Positions 28,201 to 37,200 of a stretch of DNA of 64,000 nucleotides are shown piece by piece. The stretch is from NCBI GenBank assembly GCA_029582265.1, contig CM055835.1, positions 13,199,498 through 13,263,497 on the forward strand. Direction: 5' to 3'. This DNA is from Zoroaster sp. YZ-2022. Lineage: Eukaryota; Echinodermata; Asteroidea; Forcipulatida; Zoroasteridae. Position numbers and translations under genes: made by a program. The notes below the pieces were generated by a model, which saw nothing but the letters and a program-made list of their open reading frames with translations, was not told where the DNA came from and did not search any database. How positions within the stretch are numbered: position 1 is the first letter of the stretch; each line of letters begins with the position of its first letter.

Positions 28201-31200
28201 CCCTCAAATTATTCTCATCAAAATGGAAACCATCCTCTACACTAGTGAAAACGCCTACACTGGCAAGCATCCCATTTGGAAAAAAGCAAATTAGGACCAC
28301 TTTTTCAGGGCCTAGTGTATCCATAATACTCAATATTGGAAGTCAAAGACCCCAGGGCATGATAATGGACCATTTTTACACAATCCCTCCAATGTATGGC
28401 CTCAAATCTTTGTTTTTCAGTAAAAAATGAGGGCATACAAATTATGATAAAAAGCTATTTAGTGGGGTGCACCCGCAATAGGAGATATTCTTTTTTACAG
28501 TGGCCTTAGGTGGTGCAAAGTTCAACTTAATGGATATTGTGATGATAATCTGTGTGTGCTGACTTTTGATGTAACTTTAATATCTATTTTTCAGTTTATG
28601 TACATGTATAAAACTTATTTGATATTCATCATTTCTTTAAAGGTTTGTATGTCACTCAGCAACTGAGCCTATATGGTAAGTTTTTTTCTACCAAAGTCTT
28701 ATGTTCTTCGTTTTAACGATTTATTAACGATTTTTAAACATAAGATGGCCATTTTTATTTTACCCCACTAATTACATGTACATGTTTTGTACATGCACAG
28801 CACCTCGGGCTTTTCTGAATTTTAGACAAAAAGGGTTCGGACAAAATAACTTTTTACAATATTTTCCCCTTGGGTTTAGATAATCAAGCTTGTATTATTT
28901 AGTTTCTTTATGACATACACATGTAACCTCCCTCCAAATGGGGAAAGGTAAATTACTGATTTTTGCTTAATAGAGCCGATCTTAAATGTAACTCATTCTT
29001 ATTGTCCGAAGTTCTTCCTTCATAGTACACTTTGAACATCCTTGACAATAGTGTTGGGACGGTTAACTGGTTAGCCAACCGTAACTGCACTTAAACCGTT
29101 TATAAATTTGCTAAATGGCTAACTGAAACCAATATTTAAAAAATATGACCACCCATTTTGTTGTTATAGACTTTCTTTTTTTTGTCTCATTGGCTATTTA
29201 ACCATCATTGCAGGAAGTTTATTGATGCTTTTTGATTGAAAATGTATACACATTGTGCCTTTTGCTGACGATCTAGTTTGTGTGTCCGTCAGGTGCCAAC
29301 TTTCAATTTATAACTGACTGTGAAAGATTCGGTTAAACGGTTAGCGAACTAACCGGTAACTCCCAGCACTACTTGACAATTACAAATATGAAAGTTATAA
29401 ATACATGTATTTCCAGGTGGTGTGATATTGTCTGTCATTCTCACTATGTCTTTAGTTTATCGAATTGCCACTTTGGTAACGGTCCGAGACATCTTCTGGA
29501 TGACAGCTTACTGGAGGAAACAAGTTCTCGCGGACACCCCTCCATCACTAGCTCTGTAGAAGGGTCAATGAATGGTATGTCAATAGGTGAGATACTAAAA
29601 CTGATTTTATTGATTGATTGATTGATCTCATCTTTAAAGGTAGTGTACTATTATCAAGTTTACTATTATTGGTATTTAGTTCATTTAAACCCTCTAGTTT
29701 TCAAGAAATATATTAATACTAAACTGATTTTATTGATTGATTGATCTCATCTTTAAGGGTAGTGTACTATTATTGAGTTTACTATACTATTATTGGTATT
29801 TAGTTAATTTAAACCCCTCTAGTTTTCAAGAAATATATTATAAAACTGACCTGTTACTCATACTCATGAAAACGTACTGAACTACAACTCTGCAATCCGT
29901 TTGTGTTTCTATCTGTGAGTTAAGTCTGTAGTACTATGAACATTGTATCTGTAGTACACATTAGCCGAGCACTATGAACATTGTATCTGTAGTACAGGCT
30001 CATTAGCCGAGCACTATGAACATTGTACCTGTAGTACAGGCTCATTAGCCGAGCACTATGAACATTGTATCTGTAGTACAGGCTCATTAGCCGAGCACTA
30101 TGAACATTGTACCTGTAGTACAGGCTCATTAGCCGAGCACTATGAACATTGTATCTGTAGTACAGGCTCATTAGCCGAGCACTATGAACATTGTACCTGT
30201 AGTACAGGCTCATTAGCCGAGCACTATGAACATTGTATCTGTAGTACAGGCTCATTAGCCGAGCACTATGAACATTGTACCTGTAGTACAGGCTCATTAG
30301 CCGAGCACTATGAACATTGTACCTGTTGTACAGGCTCATTAGCCGAGCACTATGAACATTGTATCTGTAGTACAGGCTCATTAGCCGAGCACTATGAACA
30401 TTGTACCTGTAGTACAGGCTCATTAGCCGAGCACTATGAACATTGTACCTGTAGTACAGGCTCATTAGCCGAGCACTATGAACATTGTATCTGTAGTACA
30501 GGCTCATTAGCCGAGCACTATGAACATTGTACCTGTAGTACAGGCTCATTAGCCTAGCACTATGAACATTGTACCTGTAGTACAGGCTCATTAGCCTAGC
30601 ACTATGAACATTGTACCTGTAGTACAGGCTCATTAGCCTAGCACTATGAACATTGTACCTGTAGTACAGGCTCATTAGCCGAGCACTATGAACATTGTAT
30701 CTGTAGTACAGGCTCATTAGCCGAGCACTATGAACATTGTACCTGTAGTACAGGCTCATTAGCCGAGCACTATGAACATTGTACCTGTAGTACAGGCTCA
30801 TTAGCCGAGCACTATGAACATTGTACCTGTAGTACAGGCTCATTAGCCGAGCACTATGAACATTGTATCTGTAGTACAGGCTCATTAGCCGAGCACTATG
30901 AACATTGTATCTGTAGTACAGGCTCATTAGCCGAGCACTATGAACATTGTACCTGTAGTACAGGCTCATTAGCCGAGCACTATGAACATTGTATCTGTAG
31001 TACAGGCTCATTAGCCGAGCACTATGAACATTGTATCTGTAGTACAGGCTCATTAGCCGAGCACTATGAACATTGTATCTGTAGTACAGGCTCATTAGCC
31101 GAGCACTATGAACATTGTATCTGTAGTACAGGCTCATTAGCCGAGCACTATGAACATTGTACCTGTAGTACAGGCTCATTAGCCGAGCACTATGAACATT

Positions 31201-34200
31201 GTACCTGTAGTACAGGCTCATTAGCCGAGCACTATGAACATTGTACCTGTAGTACAGGCTCATTAGCCTAGCACTATGAACATTGTACCTGTAGTACAGG
31301 CTCATTAGCCTAGCACTATGAACATTGTACCTGTAGTACAGGCTCATTAGCCTAGCACTATGAACATTGTACCTGTAGTACAGGCTCATTAGCCTAGCAC
31401 TATGAACATTGTACCTGTAGTACAGGCTCATTAGCCGAGCACTATGAACATTGTATCTGTAGTACAGGCTCATTAGCCGAGCACTATGAACATTGTACCT
31501 GTAGTACAGGCTCATTAGCCGAGCACTATGAACATTGTACCTGTAGTACAGGCTCATTAGCCGAGCACTATGAACATTGTACCTGTAGTACAGGCTCATT
31601 AGCCGAGCACTATGAACATTGTACCTGTAGTACAGGCTCATTAGCCGAGCACTATGAACATTGTACCTGTAGTACAGGCTCATTAGCCTAGCACTGTTTT
31701 ACTTCAATTGTATGTTTCCTAGAGAAATTAATAATAATAATAATAAATCATTCTTACATAGTGCATTTCACACAGATAATGTCCCAGTGCACTTTACATT
31801 ATTACCCCTGGTCATTGGGCCAATATAATTCCTGTAATCTTTCTCAGCTCTCTGGGTAGTATATACAGCCCATTAGGGAATAAATAAGCATGTTTCGGAA
31901 ATTTTAGACAAAAATTGTGTGTGAAATGGTCTAATGTGTCCTGTCGTCCTATCTCTGTTATTTTTTCCAAATGCAGTTAGTAATGATGGATCAGAACACA
32001 GCGATGATCAGGATCCATGGATAGGGGACAAGTAAGTATAGAGTTCCATATCAATATAACCAGAAAGTCTATTACCTACACAAATGTTGTATGTCTCGTT
32101 TAATAACCTAGTCCACATCATGTTACTCATAAAAAACACATGATTTTGTAATGTATGTAAAATCATCATAAAATCATCTCAACAAAGTTATTTTCTAATT
32201 TTTTGGGTCATTTTTAAAATAGGTTTACAAATCACTCAAATTAAAAAAATATATATATTATTTATTTTTTATGAGGATTGATTAAAGCCAGTAAAAACCT
32301 TGATTCCTTGGGAATTTTGTGTAGAAATATTTTTCTTGTGAAGCCCACAATAAGGCTGTGCATTTTCAGTTATTTCAGGAACTGGATACCCGAAATAGGA
32401 AATCTCTGGATACCCGAAATAGGAAATCTCTGCATACCCGAAATAGGAAATCTCTGCATACCCGAAATAGGAAATCTCTGCATACCCGAAATAGGAAATC
32501 TCTGCATACCCGAAATAGGAAATCTCTGCATACCCGAAATAGGAAATCTCTGCATACCCGAAATAGGAAATCTCTGCATACCCGAAATAGGAAATCTCTG
32601 CATACCCGAAATAGGAAATCTCTGGATACTCGAAATAGGAAATCTCCGGATACCCGAAATAGGAAATCTCCGGATACCCGAAATAGGAAATCTCCGGATA
32701 CCCGAAATAGGAAATCTCCGGATACCCGAAATAGGAAATCTCCGGATACCCGAAATAGGAAATCTCCGGATACCCGAAATAGGAAATCTCCGGATACCCG
32801 AAATAGGAAATCTCCGGATACCCGAAATAGGAAATCTCCGGATACCCGAAATAGGAAATCTCTGGATACCCGGCGACCTGTAAATAATTTTGTAAATGTA
32901 CACATATGAACACAACCTGTGAAATGCATGTGGTGGTTAGGGGCGGATCCAGGGTCTTCAAAATAGGGGGGTACTCTGCCTAAAAAAATTGAGAGGGAGG
33001 GGGGGGATATATTTTTATATTTTGGTGTAAAAACATCAAACATAGTCGGTAGCATAAATTAAATTAAAAAAATTAAATTGATAAATTAAATTAAATTAAA
33101 TTGACATAGTGTACAATATTAAAGGGCAACATTTTAAAAGGGGACACATTACCCCTTTAAACCCCCTCCCTGTTCTTTGATGTAAGGAGGTGGTAATTTT
33201 TTTCAGTTCTTGAGCATTTTCGAACTGATCATGTTTTGTTTTTGTTTCATTAGTATGACTGAAAGCTGTGAGGATCTAGTGCAGAATATACCAGATGTGC
33301 CGACCTCAGCGTTCAAAATACACGGTGAGTGTCTTTCACTTCTGGACAACAAATTTGTCAATAAACTTTCATGGGAAATTTTCCCGGGTACTGGGATTTC
33401 TTAACCATGGCAGGTTAACAGGTTTACATTAATACAATTCAACCATTTGATTATTATTTGTGCATTATCATTTCTATACGTGTACCTTTTCTTTAACCAG
33501 AGTGAATGTCTCTGGAGCACAATATTTTCCCATATTTTTGCAAAGCATTTTTTGAAGAACATCCAATTTAAACTGAACTGCAGGTGTATAATATCAACAG
33601 AATAATTTGAATCACATTCGCATTGGAGAAGGAGAATTTTTATAGCGCACTGCAAGTGAATGTGGTTACTTGGATGTAATAACTGGTAAAAGCTTTGTCT
33701 GGTATTGTTGAGGGTGGTCAAAATGACAGTAAAAACCAGTCAAAAATGCCCCTGTATGCACATTTGGGTCAACAGTCAAAACAGGCAGATGACTGATTTT
33801 GACCTCTATAGCTACTTCCCACTAAAGTGCAGCTATAGTAGGAGGTTATTATTTTAGGAAATTTATTTTAAAATAATTGTATATTGGGGATCCAATTTTT
33901 TAATTAGTGACTTTGTTTGACTACAACATAGGACGACTTCTTCAAAGTAGTCATGACAAATGTCAATTTTAAATTTCTGTTTTTCCAGGTTACCTCAAGC
34001 GGAAACCGGATATGAAAGCAGGCAGAAAAATATCTGTAAGTAACCAGATGCATAGGCAAAAATAAACAAAAAAAACTTTCACCAGTTGTTTTTTATACAT
34101 TTCTTACCAAGCATGGATGCATTTATTACACAGATTTAACCAAAAGCAAATTACCATCTTAAATAAGTTTTCAATAAATTTCAATTTGTTTTTCTTTCTG

Positions 34201-37200
34201 TTTGGACATTTTCAGGTGACAGCGTGGACGAGGTTTTGGGTGGGTCTATGGGGGACTAACATTGTACACTATGCAGCAAAGTACTTCACCGGTCATGACA
34301 GATCAGATGTGAGTATCACTAATGTCAATATCAACAGAGCCAAGCCAATTAGGCTTGCTGGAAAATAGACTGGCTCCTTTTGATTCATTCTGAATCGGTG
34401 CTGTGATCATTGTCTTGGCATCCAGAGAACCAGACAAAAGATGGCTGCATCTTGATCAGGTTGTGGTAGCAATACTCTCCTCACCTTTCACCTCTGTGGA
34501 CCCGGGTTCAAATCCCACTTGGACCCGAGCTTGACATGTGGATTGGGTTTTCAATGTCTACTTCATCATGTGGTGTCCCCCCCCCCCAAAAAAAAAAAAA
34601 GAATGTTTCTCTGCTGTTTTCCTCCAATTTCTAAAACTGAATTTCCTTGCAATTCAGAGCTGGGCCATGAGGGAGAAAAGTGATAATTATTGATACCCAA
34701 GATAGATAAATTAAGAAAAAAATGTTGTTTTGCTGTTCATTTGTTGCAGTTCAAGATAAGGCCTTGTAAGTTGTTTTCAATCAGTGACTGGGTGGTCATG
34801 CTACCAGAGACCAGAGGAAACAACATTTTTCTTCTAACAGACCTTGGCAAAGGTGAGATATTATATTCATCAAAGGGAAGGTATATCATTAGTAAATTTG
34901 GCAAACTGTTTCTATGAACAAAGGTTCAATTATTAAACAACCAACTTGTGAAAGTTGTAGCTCTACCAAGTTTACGTCAATAGAAAAGTATAAAAAAACA
35001 TTCAGTTTTTACCAAAAAAACCCACGCTTGGAGCAAAAAGTTGCTGCCTGACAACTTTTTGTAAAATTAACATATGTTGTTGTTTTCTCTGAAATGAAAA
35101 TGATATTTCAAGATAAATGGTACCCTTATCAACTTCACATCAAGTTAGTTTTTGAGAACCTTAGACAAATCCAATATATATATCCGAAATCAGACACATT
35201 TGGGCAAGAAATCAAAATTGAGTTGGTTGTTGATAATGAAAGTAGAGATCTTCAGCTTTACAGTGATACCTTTCTTATAAGGTGTTCGTGTGACAGCGCG
35301 AACACCTCTTTGAAATTGTTCGTTTTTTGTGTGTTTTTTTTGCTTCTTCCTCACGAAACTTATCAAAAAAAAAAAAAACATAGTTGCAAAGTTCACAGAT
35401 CCTTCAAACTTGACACTTAGACCATCACATGTAGTTGTCAATATAGTTGTGACATAGTTTCAGGTAAAGTTGTGACGTCATGGTGACGTCATCAGATATC
35501 GAAATACACTGAAATCAAATTTTAATGTTTCAAAAAATATCTCATGAACCACAAAAGATATTTACACAATCTTTGCATCTTACAGATCTTGAATTATGTG
35601 ACATTTTGTACACAGACATGACCCCAATCTGACCTCTCCTTCTGGTCGAAACTGAAAGTTTAAGTGAAAAAAAATATTCTGAAGCACTTTTATAGGGTAT
35701 GCAGCCAACATATTGTATTTGGACATGCCTTCAGTGGACGAAATTACTATTGACATGTGACCTTTATAAAAATGTGAATGACATCACCTGTCACAGCGCC
35801 CTCTGGTGGCAAGTTTAGAAAAAATAATAATTTTCTATCTGGAAAACCATAAGAAATTTGAATATGACTTCTGTGAATAAAGTGAACAGTGACATCTTAT
35901 TTTTTCAAAAAATATGTTTGATGTCGTCATCAAAGTTCAGAGTGCCCCGTCGCGGCATTTTTAAAAAGGAATTATTTTCCAATCTCAGAAATTGAACCAA
36001 AGCAGGTACTTACGTTATTTTTTCATGATCATCATGAGGAAGTTTCATTGTGTTATATATATGACCTTCAAATCACCTGATCTGACCTTTACTTCCGGTC
36101 CAAACAGGAAGTTCAAATTCAACACATTCTAACGCAAAATTGATATATTTTGAATATGAAATTGATATTGTTTTAATAAAAGATGATACACCTTTGCAAA
36201 ATATGATATTGACATCATCGATGATAATTTGTTTGAACCGGAAGTTTATACGAACACTGTGTTTGTTCCAACAAACACTTGAGCTCTAGTTTTAATTGGA
36301 CGTGGAAAACCGGGATTTAGGAATTTTTAAGTCTGTCTTTACGAAAACTCAAAACAGAGTTATTGCCCTTTAAAGTTACAAGTTTCATTTGGTATAATTT
36401 AAATAATTAACTTACAAAGTTACTTTATTTTTCCAAGCAACTGACATTACAGAAGAACAATATTGCCTTATTTTAATTTATTAAGGGTTTTATATACAAT
36501 TATTATTTGGCTATTTCTCAGTTCCGAGCTCTGCCCAATTCTGTCTGATTTTCGGTAGAACACGTCACATATGTTTACATTGTAAAGGTATCAAACTATC
36601 CCGAGCTGGAAGTTACTATACAAAAGTGTACCGTGCATCATATGATATACGTGTAGCAACAGTATGTTAGTCTGAGAATCTCAAATGTTAATACGCATTT
36701 GCCACTGACATAAGTCAGGTAACCAGATGTGTGTCAAAGGTTACACGCACAAGCTTAGGCAGATCAATGTATTCAATGACTTTTATAGTTTACTTGTTAA
36801 TACCTAAGAGACATCTCTGCTGAACTCTTTCTTCTCTCCTTTATTCAGGGAACTCATATAAATATAAAGCGCCCTCATACAACGTGGCTTGCCAGTGGGT
36901 CCGATACCTTGATGAAGCTACCAAGAAACACAAGGGCCCAAAGGTCAGTGTTTTGTTTAGTTTTTGCTTGAACCTTATGAGCAGCCTTTCAGAATCCGGG
37001 TATCCGCCCTCTAGTGATGAAAAGGAAACCAGTGTTTTGATGATGGGCACTTTGGTGCCAGTGAGAGCTGTGCACTAATTTGATGCATGTATGTATGTAA
37101 GGCTGTGCATTTTCAGTTATTTCGGGAACTGGATACCCGAAATTGGAAATCTTTGGATACCCAGGTACCCGTAATTTGTTTTTTAAAAACACATAAATAT

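Noticed and set aside
29920..31683. 587-codon open frame on the - strand with a perfect 14-residue repeat
   Set aside because: It is the translation of the 42 bp minisatellite. The length is a multiple of three, so a stop-free unit stays open. It is antisense to RALGPS, has no splice or start context, and variation is not biased to synonymous sites.
29925..32873. CRISPR-like regular repeats
   Set aside because: Units are contiguous without unique spacers, and the context is a eukaryotic intron.
32269..33055. Open frames of 181-230 codons in several frames on both strands
   Set aside because: All are products of the 24 bp tandem array; simultaneous openness in multiple frames and strands is diagnostic of an in-phase repeat.
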